This document shows, piece by piece, positions 1 through 6,997 of a stretch of 13,775 nt of DNA (the stretch's first letter is position 1; each line of letters begins with the position of its first letter). A model generated the notes under the pieces. The model did not search any database. It saw only the letters and a list, made by a program, of their open reading frames with translations, and was not told where the DNA came from. This DNA comes from an uncultured Phycisphaerae bacterium (GTDB lineage Bacteria; Planctomycetota; Phycisphaerae; Phycisphaerales; SM1A02), in NCBI GenBank assembly GCA_937899935.1, contig CALCOW010000053.1:1-13775 (forward strand). Direction: 5' to 3'. The position numbers and the translations under genes are program-made.

Positions 1-1669
1 ACATCAAACTAACGTTACTGAGAAAAGAACTGTCAAGATCTGCGAGGCGTGCAATGGCATTGGAGCGCAATACAAAAGCACTATCCAAATCACTTCGTGA
101 TGGTGGCGCCACATCTTTGTCTTCTTCTAGGTTCAATGACCACAGTTGTTTTTGAACCTCGTTGGCCTCAGCAAGATCACCATCAAGGAGGGCTTGATAC
201 TCTTCTCGGTAGTCGTTATAGAGATCGACTGTTAGTTCAGCATCTTCGTTTGTAAGTCCGAGTCGGCTTTGTATTTGCTGTAGCTCATTCTGGCTGATTG
301 GTGGTGAAAGCCACCGTGCGGTAACACCTTTACTACCTGACGTTGAACGCCATGAACGCGGTCCACGTCGCCGATTCCCACCAGTTTCCATTGACGCAGC
401 TTGTTCTGCCTGGCCTGCTTGCATCTGGGCCTTCACTTGTTGCATGCCGCTTTGGCCAATAATCAGTTCGAGATTTTCAAGTGCCTGCTCACGTAGTTCG
501 GCTCGTTGCTCGCGAAGCGTACCAAGCCGTTTGCGATATTCGTTTTCTTCACCTCGTCCCCAACGGTCCATCATCCGAGTGTTTTTACGATCACCATCAA
601 TCGCATCTACCATCTGTGTGGTAATCCGATCGACACGCTCATTAAGTTCAACCGCTTCCATTTCAATCATATTTCGCTGGCTCGGATCCAAGCCATCGAG
701 TGTGAGAGCTGCTTTAAAGTAGCGAGCAACAGACCCTGATTCTGGACTGGCAGACTGATAGCCGGTTTTGAGATAGCCTCGCCAAAGTTCATCGACGTAC
801 TCGTTTGGCATGACAGTTCTTAATTGAATCAATGCATTGCTGTTGAGATCGCTGACCTGGAAACTTCGCTTTACCAACTCGACTTCGAGATCGCTCCAGA
901 CCGTACGGAAATCTTGGAAGAGTTGTCCTCGTGTACTGGGATCAGAAATACTCTCTGCCGTGTAACCCATGTCTTCTAAACGATCAAGGAGTTCTGTTGG
1001 AATCTGGATGACATATTGATGTAAGCGAGTGGTTCCTTGTGTGAGCTTTGTTTCATAGTCTTGCATGACAGGATCAGCCGTGGAAAGCACATCTGGTGCA
1101 AGTGGCATCTCGTCATACATGGTGCTGAAGTCAACCCCAGCAGCCGGGTTCATTTGTCTGAGTACCCAGTTTGAGGCAGCCTGGTTTCGAATTCGCTTGC
1201 GTGCCATGCGAACACGTTCAAGTAATACAAGCTGTTCTGAGCTCAAAAGTGGTTGAATCTCATCGAAGACACCCGTGTCCATAGACTCAATCGTTTTGTT
1301 GATTCGTTGGTAACGCGCCAGGGTCTTCTTCAGCAAGTCGGGATTTGTCATAAGTTGCATGCCACGAGACATCGTGTCAGTCATGAACTCTTCAATATCA
1401 CCCTCGCGAAGTTCTCGAAAGTTTTCCCCGTAAGCGGCATGCACCTGATCTAAACCCTGGCGTTGCGCATCAGTGAGCTGTAATCGATCTGCATAACGAG
1501 CCAACTCTCTTTGAGAGATCGGATCAGGCATCGCTCCATAAGTACCCTGTGCAAGTGCTGCTGGTGTAGCGGCCAAGCTGGCCAGCGTCAGTATGGTTGT
1601 GATTACCGCAAGGCGAAGTTTGGCTTTCTCGTGAAAGGCATCTAGTAGGGTGGCCGTCAACAACTTCAT
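1..1669 (-). CDS. Exported helical protein of unknown function, partial (C-terminus beyond left edge)
   Basis: The frame is open from an ATG at 1669 to base 1 with no stop, so 556 residues are visible and the C-terminus is missing. A good ribosome site (AGAGGAAG) lies about 6 bases before the ATG. Residues 1-41 look like a Sec signal peptide: a basic start, a hydrophobic stretch at about 20-35 and an AALA cleavage motif before Q41, so the product is probably periplasmic or surface-associated. The rest is polar, rich in Glu, Gln, Arg and Leu, and looks largely alpha-helical. A Gln/Ala-rich and then Arg-rich low-complexity linker lies at about 405-445. Residues 50-94 and 457-501 align without gaps with 16 of 45 identities (shared PISQxEL, RLxLT, Tyr, GD), so the protein carries a duplicated module. 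A phrase at about 323-350 (LTLDGLDPSQRNM) resembles the same module. I do not recognise a family or catalytic motif. It is separated by 324 bases from the upstream S41 peptidase gene. Confidence 0.85.
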   Translation of the reverse strand, partial: MKLLTATLLDAFHEKAKLRLAVITTILTLASLAATPAALAQGTYGAMPDPISQRELARYADRLQLTDAQRQGLDQVHAAYGENFRELREGDIEEFMTDTMSRGMQLMTNPDLLKKTLARYQRINKTIESMDTGVFDEIQPLLSSEQLVLLERVRMARKRIRNQAASNWVLRQMNPAAGVDFSTMYDEMPLAPDVLSTADPVMQDYETKLTQGTTRLHQYVIQIPTELLDRLEDMGYTAESISDPSTRGQLFQDFRTVWSDLEVELVKRSFQVSDLNSNALIQLRTVMPNEYVDELWRGYLKTGYQSASPESGSVARYFKAALTLDGLDPSQRNMIEMEAVELNERVDRITTQMVDAIDGDRKNTRMMDRWGRGEENEYRKRLGTLREQRAELREQALENLELIIGQSGMQQVKAQMQAGQAEQAASMETGGNRRRGPRSWRSTSGSKGVTARWLSPPISQNELQQIQSRLGLTNEDAELTVDLYNDYREEYQALLDGDLAEANEVQKQLWSLNLEEDKDVAPPSRSDLDSAFVLRSNAIARLADLDSSFLSNVSLM

Positions 1670-1721
1670 CGATCGCTTCCTCTCAATTCGATAAGATTCA
1701 CACATGGTTTGATTTCAGCAA

Positions 1722-1748
1722 AACTGGACGAATAGTTTGAGTCCAGTT
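1722..1748 (-). terminator. Perfect 8-bp inverted repeat followed by T's on the minus strand (terminator or leader hairpin)
   Basis: AACTGGAC at 1722-1729 and GTCCAGTT at 1741-1748 are exact reverse complements, with an 11-base loop. On the minus strand the second arm ends in TTTT and runs into TTTTG. This looks like a short intrinsic terminator for transcription arriving from the S41 peptidase gene. It also lies only 53 bases before the start codon of the next gene, so an operator or leader hairpin is equally possible. Confidence 0.4.
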
Positions 1749-1855
1749 GGGCAAGAAAGTTCCACAATTCAAGGCACTATGAGCAATAAAGACCTTCGAT
1801 TCTATACGATGAAATCTACCTGCTGGCCGTTCTGTAGGGGTATCCCGCCTCGAGA

Positions 1856-1888
1856 GGGCTTATTTGCACGTCACAGGCCATTAAGCCC
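1856..1888. repeat. Weak inverted repeat downstream of the S41 peptidase gene
   Basis: GGGCTTA at 1856-1862 and TAAGCCC at 1882-1888 are exact reverse complements with a 19-base loop. There is no T run after it on either strand. It could help end transcription of the S41 gene, but a 7-bp match with a long loop could also be chance. Confidence 0.2.
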
Positions 1889-1993
1889 CTAGAAACAAGC
1901 CAAAATCTCCCTCAAAACTGGTCAAAACACATCTAATTTTAGCGCGGCCCTGGTGGTCATGCTCAAGTTTGGCCAGGCGATCGTGGGGCTTTC

Positions 1994-3094
1994 TCAGTTG
2001 GAGCTTGTAGTCGACTGTAATAGGGGCTCCGGTTGATTAGCGAGCACTTCTAGCGATTTGATGATCAGCGGGTCGGTACCAAGCTCGACATCTGTCCAGT
2101 TGTTTTGCATTTCAATGTCGACAGGTATCCCTCGACCCTCGTAACAGGTCTTGTCAGCAGCGTAATAGACCTGATGAGAAAGCGTGTACTTCCAGCCATT
2201 TGGAAGCTTGCGCTCGAGCATATTCGAGAAAATTCCGTGGGTTGGCTCACCAATGATTGTGACATGTGGAAGGTCCGCCATCAACATGGCAAACACATCG
2301 GCAGCGCTATAGGAGGCACCATGTGTGAGCAGTGTAATCGGTCCCGTAAAGACTGGATGACGCGATCCAATTTCTGGTGGTTCAAGATAGCGTGTTTTCA
2401 ATTCGCTAAATTCATTGGGGCCAGGACCAGTCTTTGTTTTGCGATGGTGGCCAATGCGCCTTTTGTCAGTAAATCTTTCGCTGATTTGATACACGCACTT
2501 GTCTGTTCCGCCCGGATTGAGCCGAATGTCTATGATCAATCCTTCGATACCATCCATAGCGCTAATTGCTTTGTTTAGACCAGCTTGCAGATCTGTTGTT
2601 GATACGCCATCAAATTCTTTAATGAGGAGGTATCCGTAATCTCCATTATGAGAGTAGAGCAAAATATCATTGGCCTGTTCAGGAGTATCAAACCCTTCGC
2701 TCAGTAGTGTTTGCTGAACAAGCTTCTGGAATTGCCGTAGCTTCTTATTTGAGTCAAACTCCTCAAGAAAACGCGGCGTCTGTTCTGGGTTAAAGGTTCC
2801 ATTCTTGAGGCCCTTTGCTTTCAGATTCACGTGTGCATCTTTCAGTGGTTGCAGCATTGCACAGAAGATCGCAAAGAGTTCTTCATCAGTTGTCTCAGTC
2901 GTCACTTTGGGGCGATATTTCTCATATTGAGATTGCCAATCCACACCCCGTAGTTCGAAAAACGCGTAGCGTTTATTGAATGACTCCCACAAGGCATCAA
3001 AGTTCTTCTCAGGATCTGTATCCTTTGGTCCAACGGCTCCACCTATCGCACAAAAGAGAAAGCTCAGAACGAAGATAAAAAGGAAGTGTCTCAT
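1994..3094 (-). CDS. Exported S41-family serine peptidase (tricorn/C-terminal-processing type, no PDZ domain)
   Basis: The product has 366 residues from the ATG at 3094. Residues 1-20 form a classic signal peptide (basic start, then a run of Phe, Leu and Val). The N-terminal part, about 30-90, carries the FDxLWxxF, VDW and LKDAHVNL phrases typical of S41 enzymes related to the tricorn core. The S41 fold follows at about 150-340: GLIIDIRLNPGG at 185-196, then GASYSAAD at 259-266, where Ser263 is the likely nucleophile, and IGEPTHG at 281-287. His88 is a candidate partner. The lysine used by Prc/CtpB-type enzymes in the GxxTxGKG motif is absent, and there is no PDZ domain, which fits the tricorn/IRBP-like branch. 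An upstream GTG at 3145 would overlap the ThiF-like gene, but it adds 17 residues before the signal peptide. The ATG at 3094 has a GAGG site 9 bases upstream, so I prefer it. The substrate is unknown. The Cys at residue 15 does not form a proper lipobox. Confidence 0.87.
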   Translation of the reverse strand: MRHFLFIFVLSFLFCAIGGAVGPKDTDPEKNFDALWESFNKRYAFFELRGVDWQSQYEKYRPKVTTETTDEELFAIFCAMLQPLKDAHVNLKAKGLKNGTFNPEQTPRFLEEFDSNKKLRQFQKLVQQTLLSEGFDTPEQANDILLYSHNGDYGYLLIKEFDGVSTTDLQAGLNKAISAMDGIEGLIIDIRLNPGGTDKCVYQISERFTDKRRIGHHRKTKTGPGPNEFSELKTRYLEPPEIGSRHPVFTGPITLLTHGASYSAADVFAMLMADLPHVTIIGEPTHGIFSNMLERKLPNGWKYTLSHQVYYAADKTCYEGRGIPVDIEMQNNWTDVELGTDPLIIKSLEVLANQPEPLLQSTTSSN

Positions 3095-3141
3095 ATGGAG
3101 GTGCCTCTTTTCTCTTATTCTACGGATAAACGTAGCGATGA

Positions 3142-4260
3142 TCACATGCCAACATAGCGGGCGTAGACGGTTCGAGCTCGGGCTGGCTGGCTTGTCCCGC
3201 CAATAACCGCTCTGCCATTAGCGAAGAGCAGTAATTGGATTGGATCGTCAGTTTCGCCTCGCTCTTCTTTGAAGCACCCGTGAATCAAATGTCCATTTGT
3301 GCGAAAGTCACCGTGCGGTGCAAGTTGACTTAGAAGTACATCGAGATCAACGTCAACCGCAACTTCACTTACAGGCCCTTGAGTTGGCCATATTTGTACA
3401 GCCTGACGGCCGCAAAATGAAGAAGCAACCTGTTCTCTTTGGCGATTTAGGAAATCAAAGTGACCTAGAGCACAGCATGGGCAGGATGTTTCATTGCGCG
3501 CGTTTGAAGTGTTTGTTCGATGAGTCACGTTCGACCATAAATTAATGCTCAAAAGTGAACGATCTAATTGTTCGAAGTTTCCAGTAAGAATCTTGATTGC
3601 CTCAGTGACTTGGTAAGAAGCAATGATCATCACAATTGGTGCGAGTACGCCAGCGGTGTCACATGTTGGCGTGCTACCGGGCGAAGGTGGCTCAGGAAAA
3701 AGGCAGCGTAGACAGGGCGTTGAATCTGAGTTCGTCCAGCGAGCGACGGCGTTGTTGGCTTGGGCTCGAGCTTCCGGGTGAGGCAGTATTGGCATTGCAA
3801 GACCAGTAGCGCCCACAGCGCCCCCGTACAAGTACGCCCGCCCTTCATGAACAGCAAAGTCGTTCAATAAGTATCGAGACTGAAAGTTGTCCAAGCCATC
3901 AACAAGGACATCGGCTGAACCGAGAAGATGGGTTATGTTGCTTGCATCAAGATCTTCGACGTGTGCCTCAATTGTGGTCTCACTATTGATCTTGGCTAAA
4001 CGAACTTTGGCTGCTTCAGCTTTGGGTATCGCGTTCGTCGCATCCGATTCAGTAAAGAGGATTTGTCGCTGCAGATTTGTTTCTTCAACAACATCACGAT
4101 CGATAAGCGTTATTTTTCCAACACCGGCGCGAGCCAAAAGTTCTGCACTACAACAACCCAGTGCGCCACATCCAGCAATGCAAACATGAGCGTCATGTAT
4201 TGCACGCTGGCCACGCATCCCAATATCCGGCAAGATCATCTGGCGGTGATAACGGTTCAT
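3142..4260 (-). CDS. thiF: ThiF/MoeB-type adenylyltransferase (E1-like, sulfur-carrier activating)
   Basis: This 372-residue cytoplasmic enzyme belongs to the ThiF/MoeB/HesA family, which adenylates the C-terminal glycine of ThiS- or MoaD-like sulfur carriers. The start (NRYHRQMILPDIG), the nucleotide loop GCGALG at 30-35, DRDVVEETNLQRQ at 54-66 and DGLDNFQSRYLLND at 121-134 are all canonical. Two cysteine pairs, CLRC at 183-186 and CPCC at 260-263, should bind zinc. Cys200 in TCDTAGVLAP is the conserved catalytic-loop cysteine. The C-terminal part (CGRQAVQI at 283-290, FANGRAVIGGT at 346-356, VYARYVG at the end) matches the long ThiF of Bacillus-type thiamine pathways as I remember it. There is an extra Ala/Asn-rich segment at about 161-181 before the first cysteine pair. 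The start codon overlaps the stop of the upstream exported-protein gene by 4 bases (ATGA), so translation is probably coupled. No thiamine or molybdopterin gene is nearby. The family is sure; ThiF versus MoeB is not. Confidence 0.87.
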   Translation of the reverse strand: MNRYHRQMILPDIGMRGQRAIHDAHVCIAGCGALGCCSAELLARAGVGKITLIDRDVVEETNLQRQILFTESDATNAIPKAEAAKVRLAKINSETTIEAHVEDLDASNITHLLGSADVLVDGLDNFQSRYLLNDFAVHEGRAYLYGGAVGATGLAMPILPHPEARAQANNAVARWTNSDSTPCLRCLFPEPPSPGSTPTCDTAGVLAPIVMIIASYQVTEAIKILTGNFEQLDRSLLSINLWSNVTHRTNTSNARNETSCPCCALGHFDFLNRQREQVASSFCGRQAVQIWPTQGPVSEVAVDVDLDVLLSQLAPHGDFRTNGHLIHGCFKEERGETDDPIQLLLFANGRAVIGGTSQPARARTVYARYVGM

Positions 4261-5177
4261 GGCTGCATGGCGGGGTTGTTACGAGGGTTTTCGTTTTGTC
4301 CGTGCAGCATTCTGGTCCACTGCCGAACCTCATAATCTTGGACCATTGAACTGTGGAATTCAACTTGCAATGTAAAGTCGCCCGTACGTAGACTCTGGAT
4401 AGCGGTTGTACCAAGTCCGATGAGCTTACTAAGTAGTCGAGCAAGGGCCTGTTGCTCGGCGGGAGTGAGTGACGCTTGTTGACCAGCCATCTCACAACTG
4501 CTTGCAAGTAAGTTCTTCGCACCTTTGGCATTCCACCCGGTTGTTACCAGTGCAGCAACGAGTTCCACACGAGCCTCAATGCCACTGCGTGATGCTGGGG
4601 GATAGCTCTTGATGAGCCACATGCGAAGTCCCTTTGCAGGTATGTTTCGTTCATTGGCAGCAAGGCGAGCCTCACTCATTTTGGTGTATTCCTGAATAAC
4701 CTGCGCCTGCTCGTTTTCATTGAGTATGGGTATTTGCAGGAGTTCGTTGATACGTTGTAGAACGACTGGATTCGCAAGTGGATTTGGATTAAGAGCAGGT
4801 AACTGGCTTAGTAAGGCTTGTTGTCTGCTCTTCGACATCTCTGGCAGGGGTGGATCAAAGCTGGTGAGCTGCCATCTGATGTACGCGTCAATGAAGGGCT
4901 TGCGGTCTTGTGTGCGGCTGATGTTCTGAGCGATGAGTTCCAGTGGAGGAATCACAGTAGCTTCCCGAGCGAAGTTCGCCTCTTTGGGCATGTCCTGCCT
5001 TTTTTTTTCGATAGCAATTGCGTCTTTCCGAAGCTGTCGCAGAACCGTCTGCATCTGCACCGTTGGCGTCATTGGCCGCGCTGTAGGTTGCTGGCTCAGT
5101 GCAATAGAGGAGTGGGTGATCGTGCTCAACCACACAAGCACTACCAGAGGCATACAAAGTGCGCAATCTTGTCGCAT
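4257..5177 (-). CDS. Exported protein of unknown function
   Basis: The gene encodes 306 residues with a probable signal peptide at about 1-30 (a hydrophobic stretch LVVLVWLSTITHSSIALS), so it should leave the cytoplasm. A strong ribosome site (GAGAGGAAA) sits about 6 bases before the ATG. The mature part is polar and mostly helical in appearance, with a Pro-rich patch around residues 105-135. It ends in an Asn/Pro/Gln-rich tail. I recognise no domain or active-site motif. The gene starts 94 bases after rpsG and overlaps the ThiF-like gene by 4 bases, so it probably belongs to one transcript with that gene and perhaps with the ribosomal genes. In general style (signal peptide, helical, Gln/Ala/Leu-rich) it resembles the left-edge exported protein, but I found no clear alignment between them. 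Confidence 0.83.
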   Translation of the reverse strand: MRQDCALCMPLVVLVWLSTITHSSIALSQQPTARPMTPTVQMQTVLRQLRKDAIAIEKKRQDMPKEANFAREATVIPPLELIAQNISRTQDRKPFIDAYIRWQLTSFDPPLPEMSKSRQQALLSQLPALNPNPLANPVVLQRINELLQIPILNENEQAQVIQEYTKMSEARLAANERNIPAKGLRMWLIKSYPPASRSGIEARVELVAALVTTGWNAKGAKNLLASSCEMAGQQASLTPAEQQALARLLSKLIGLGTTAIQSLRTGDFTLQVEFHSSMVQDYEVRQWTRMLHGQNENPRNNPAMQP

Positions 5178-5271
5178 GATATTTCCTCTCTATCGCTATA
5201 AGAACGATAGGCGCCGCGTCATGCCACAGAGTTCTTTGGTAGCACGACGGGCGAACGATCACGCTTGAGGA

Positions 5272-5766
5272 TCACCAGGCGAAGTGAGCGAAGGCTTTAT
5301 TAGCGTCAGCCATTCGATGGGTATTGTCACGAACGGTCATCGCTTTGCCCTCACCCTTCGCTGCGTCATACAACTCGCGTGCCAGTCGATCAGCCATTGG
5401 CTTTCCAGATTCGCCCCGAGCCGCTTGGATGATCCACCGGAATGCAAGGCTTTGACGTCGCCCTTGCGTGACTTGCATCGGGACTTGGTAGTTCGTGCCA
5501 CCGACACGTCTTGATCGAACCTCAACATCTGGCTTGGTTCGATCGATTGCCTGTCGGAAGACTTCAATAGAAGTCTTTGGTAGTTGTTCGATCTTGTCTT
5601 TGTCCACTCGCTTTTGTATCTGGTCGAGTGCGCCATAAACTACGCGCTGAGCAGTCGACTTCTTGCCGTCCAACATGACGCAGTTAATGAACTTAGCAAG
5701 CACAATGTCATGAAACCTGGGATCAGGTCGTAACTGTTGTTGAGATTTTGTAATACGTCCCGCCAT
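5272..5766 (-). CDS. rpsG: Ribosomal protein S7
   Basis: S7 binds the 3' major domain of 16S rRNA and organises the head of the small subunit near the E site. The 164-residue product has the usual S7 landmarks: [15 protein letters not shown] near the start, [14 protein letters not shown] at about 34-47, the [11 protein letters not shown] phrase in the middle, WIIQAAR, and the conserved tail with [16 protein letters not shown]. The start at 5766 (MAGRITKSQ) has a strong AAAAGGAGACCGCA site directly before it. A GTG 17 codons upstream (5817) stays in frame but adds sequence not seen in S7, so I reject it. It lies 130 bases after rpsL, in the usual rpsL-rpsG order. fusA, the common next gene, is not here. 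Confidence 0.97.
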   Translation of the reverse strand: MAGRITKSQQQLRPDPRFHDIVLAKFINCVMLDGKKSTAQRVVYGALDQIQKRVDKDKIEQLPKTSIEVFRQAIDRTKPDVEVRSRRVGGTNYQVPMQVTQGRRQSLAFRWIIQAARGESGKPMADRLARELYDAAKGEGKAMTVRDNTHRMADANKAFAHFAW

Positions 5767-5896
5767 TGCGGTCTCCTTTTGGCTCAGCCGCTCCAGATCT
5801 TGGAACTTCTCGTTCACCGTGGTCTTTTGGCTGCTTAGAGCAGAACCTAAGGATGACAGCCACGATTACTTGCCGTTTTGTTATTTACAACGCAGC
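5767..5896 (-). promoter_or_regulatory. rpsL-rpsG spacer with small hairpin (possible S7 leader)
   Basis: The 130-base spacer is longer than usual for co-transcribed ribosomal genes. On the minus strand it contains CTGCT-CTA-AGCAG, a 5-bp stem with a 3-base loop, about 70 bases before the rpsG start. In E. coli the rpsL-rpsG spacer is the site where S7 represses its own translation. A similar role here is only a suggestion, because I cannot fold or compare the spacer. Confidence 0.25.
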
Positions 5897-6268
5897 TTAC
5901 TTACCGCGTTTGGAACCATACTTTGATCGACCTTGCTTCCGCCCATCAACACCCAAGGTGTCATGTGATCCACGTACGACGTGGTAACGGACACCAGGTA
6001 GGTCGCGTACTCGGCCGCCTCGGACCAGCACAATCGAGTGCTCCTGCAGATTGTGTCCTTCGCCACCAATGTATGCAGTGATCTCTTTGCCATTCGAAAG
6101 ACGAACACGAGCAACCTTCCGCAAGGCGGAGTTAGGCTTCTTAGGCGTCATTGTTCGAACCTGAATACACACACCCCTTTTTTGGGGTGACGCTTCGAGG
6201 TCGCGGACTTTTGACTTCACGGTCGGCGCCCGACGAGGCTTGCGTATAAGTTGGTTAATCGTTGGCAT
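5897..6268 (-). CDS. rpsL: Ribosomal protein S12
   Basis: S12 sits at the decoding centre of the small subunit and affects accuracy and streptomycin response. The 123 residues match the family in length and almost throughout: [11 protein letters not shown] at the start, [19 protein letters not shown] at 39-57, [14 protein letters not shown] at 65-78, and [13 protein letters not shown] at 84-96. Lys43 is conserved, as is Asp89, the residue methylthiolated by RimO in E. coli. Position 88, Lys in most bacteria, is Arg here (codon CGC at 6005-6007). The ribosome site before the ATG is weak (GAGTGAAG). A promoter candidate with an extended -10 lies at 6314-6342. It is followed by rpsG. Confidence 0.98.
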   Translation of the reverse strand: MPTINQLIRKPRRAPTVKSKVRDLEASPQKRGVCIQVRTMTPKKPNSALRKVARVRLSNGKEITAYIGGEGHNLQEHSIVLVRGGRVRDLPGVRYHVVRGSHDTLGVDGRKQGRSKYGSKRGK

Positions 6269-6313
6269 TAATACTTCACTCTGAAGGGGTACTCGGAAAA
6301 ATCAGGGCCGCGT

Positions 6314-6342
6314 ACTCTAGCAAGCCCTCAAGGCCCGTTCAA
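6314..6342 (-). promoter_or_regulatory. Candidate sigma-70-type promoter for rpsL-rpsG
   Basis: On the minus strand TTGAAC (6337-6342) and TAGAGT (6314-6319) are spaced by exactly 17 bases, and TGC precedes the -10 hexamer as in extended -10 promoters. Each hexamer matches 4 of 6 consensus bases. The -35 box overlaps the stop codon of rnhA. Transcription would start near 6307, leaving a leader of about 40 bases before rpsL. This is pattern matching only. Confidence 0.4.
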
Positions 6343-6809
6343 GGGGTCTTAAGATCATTCTGAGCCTCCTGAGCAGCTGCTACCGCCATCTGATCGCATC
6401 GCTCGTTCTCAGGGTGTTCATTGTGGCCTTTAATCCAGTGTCCACGCAATTGATGCCGGTTTCTTAGGAGATCCAGCCGCTGCCAGAGATCCTTATTTTT
6501 CACGGGTTTATTTCCAGATCGCTTCCAACCCTTGGCGATCCAGCCATCCAGCCATTGGGCAAGGCCTTCGAGGACATACTTGCTGTCGGAGTAGATATCG
6601 ACCACAGCCGGCGACAACAAGCCCTCGAGCGGGGTGATGATAGAGAGGAGCTCCATTCTGTTATTGGTGGTATCAGCGGCTCCTCCGTAGGCACTTTCCT
6701 CTTCGCCGGTATCCATAGACCTTAGGATGTAGGCCCACCCACCTGGCCCAGGATTACCTGAGCAGGCGCCATCAGTAAACAGTTCGAAACGAGGTTGTTG
6801 GTCGGCCAT
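6339..6809 (-). CDS. rnhA: Ribonuclease HI
   Basis: RNase HI cuts the RNA strand of RNA-DNA hybrids such as R-loops and Okazaki primers, using two metal ions. The 156-residue length equals that of the E. coli enzyme (155). The catalytic residues are all present: Asp13 in LFTDGACSGNPGPGGW, Glu53 in NNRMELL, Asp75 in YSDSKYV, His129 in IKGHNEHPENERCD and Asp139 in the same phrase. The basic handle region with the W-x-R and Lys-rich segment is present at about 86-109. I chose the ATG at 6809 (MADQQPRFELF). The longer frame from 6851 adds 14 hydrophobic residues unlike the family. The GGAG before the chosen ATG is very close (2 bases), so translation efficiency may be low. It is divergent from purL and lies 70 bases before rpsL. 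Confidence 0.96.
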   Translation of the reverse strand: MADQQPRFELFTDGACSGNPGPGGWAYILRSMDTGEEESAYGGAADTTNNRMELLSIITPLEGLLSPAVVDIYSDSKYVLEGLAQWLDGWIAKGWKRSGNKPVKNKDLWQRLDLLRNRHQLRGHWIKGHNEHPENERCDQMAVAAAQEAQNDLKTP

Positions 6810-6866
6810 ATCTCCATGATACGAAACCAGAAGCCAAGAACACAGGCACACTCAATCGGTGTGCAT

Positions 6867-6904
6867 AACAGCAGCTTCTTTCTGTTAGGATCGAGCCTGC
6901 TGTT
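6867..6904. repeat. Perfect 8-bp inverted repeat in the rnhA/purL divergent region
   Basis: AACAGCAG at 6867-6874 and CTGCTGTT at 6897-6904 are exact reverse complements, 22 bases apart. The whole element lies in the 188-base gap between the divergent starts of rnhA and purL, where both promoters must be. It could be an operator for a regulator binding as a dimer, or chance. I found no convincing -35/-10 pair for purL. Confidence 0.25.
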
Positions 6905-6997
6905 GATGGACTCCAATAAGACCCATTTCAACCCTCGGCGTCACAGTCAGGTGTCCGATTTGCACGACTGGCAAAGACAGTTTGGGAACCTTTCTTC

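Larger units (their letters stand above)
1670..1993. other. Intergenic region of 324 bases without a gene
   Basis: This gap lies between the stop of the S41 peptidase gene and the start of the left-edge exported protein gene, both on the minus strand. I see no convincing coding frame, tRNA or insertion sequence in it. It holds a perfect 8-bp inverted repeat at 1722-1748 and a weaker 7-bp one at 1856-1888, and the ribosome site of the downstream gene at its left end. A promoter for that gene is expected here, but I could not pick out a convincing -35/-10 pair. Confidence 0.6.

Noticed and set aside
2105..2578. 157-residue plus-strand open frame inside the S41 peptidase gene
   Set aside because: It is antisense to a well-supported gene, has no family resemblance and is explained by codon structure of the minus-strand gene.
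3095..3145. GTG at 3145 as the start of the S41 peptidase
   Set aside because: It places 17 charged residues before the signal peptide. The ATG at 3094 has its own ribosome site. The overlap with the ThiF gene keeps it possible but second best.
3142..4260. ThiF-like gene as part of an anti-phage ubiquitin-like conjugation system (CBASS Cap2 or Bil type)
   Set aside because: The protein has the full-length layout of metabolic ThiF with two zinc cysteine pairs, and there is no nucleotide cyclase, JAB peptidase, E2 or ubiquitin-like gene nearby.
5767..5817. 17-residue N-terminal extension of S7 from a GTG at 5817
   Set aside because: The ATG at 5766 has a strong GGAG site and gives the normal S7 start; the extension has no family counterpart.
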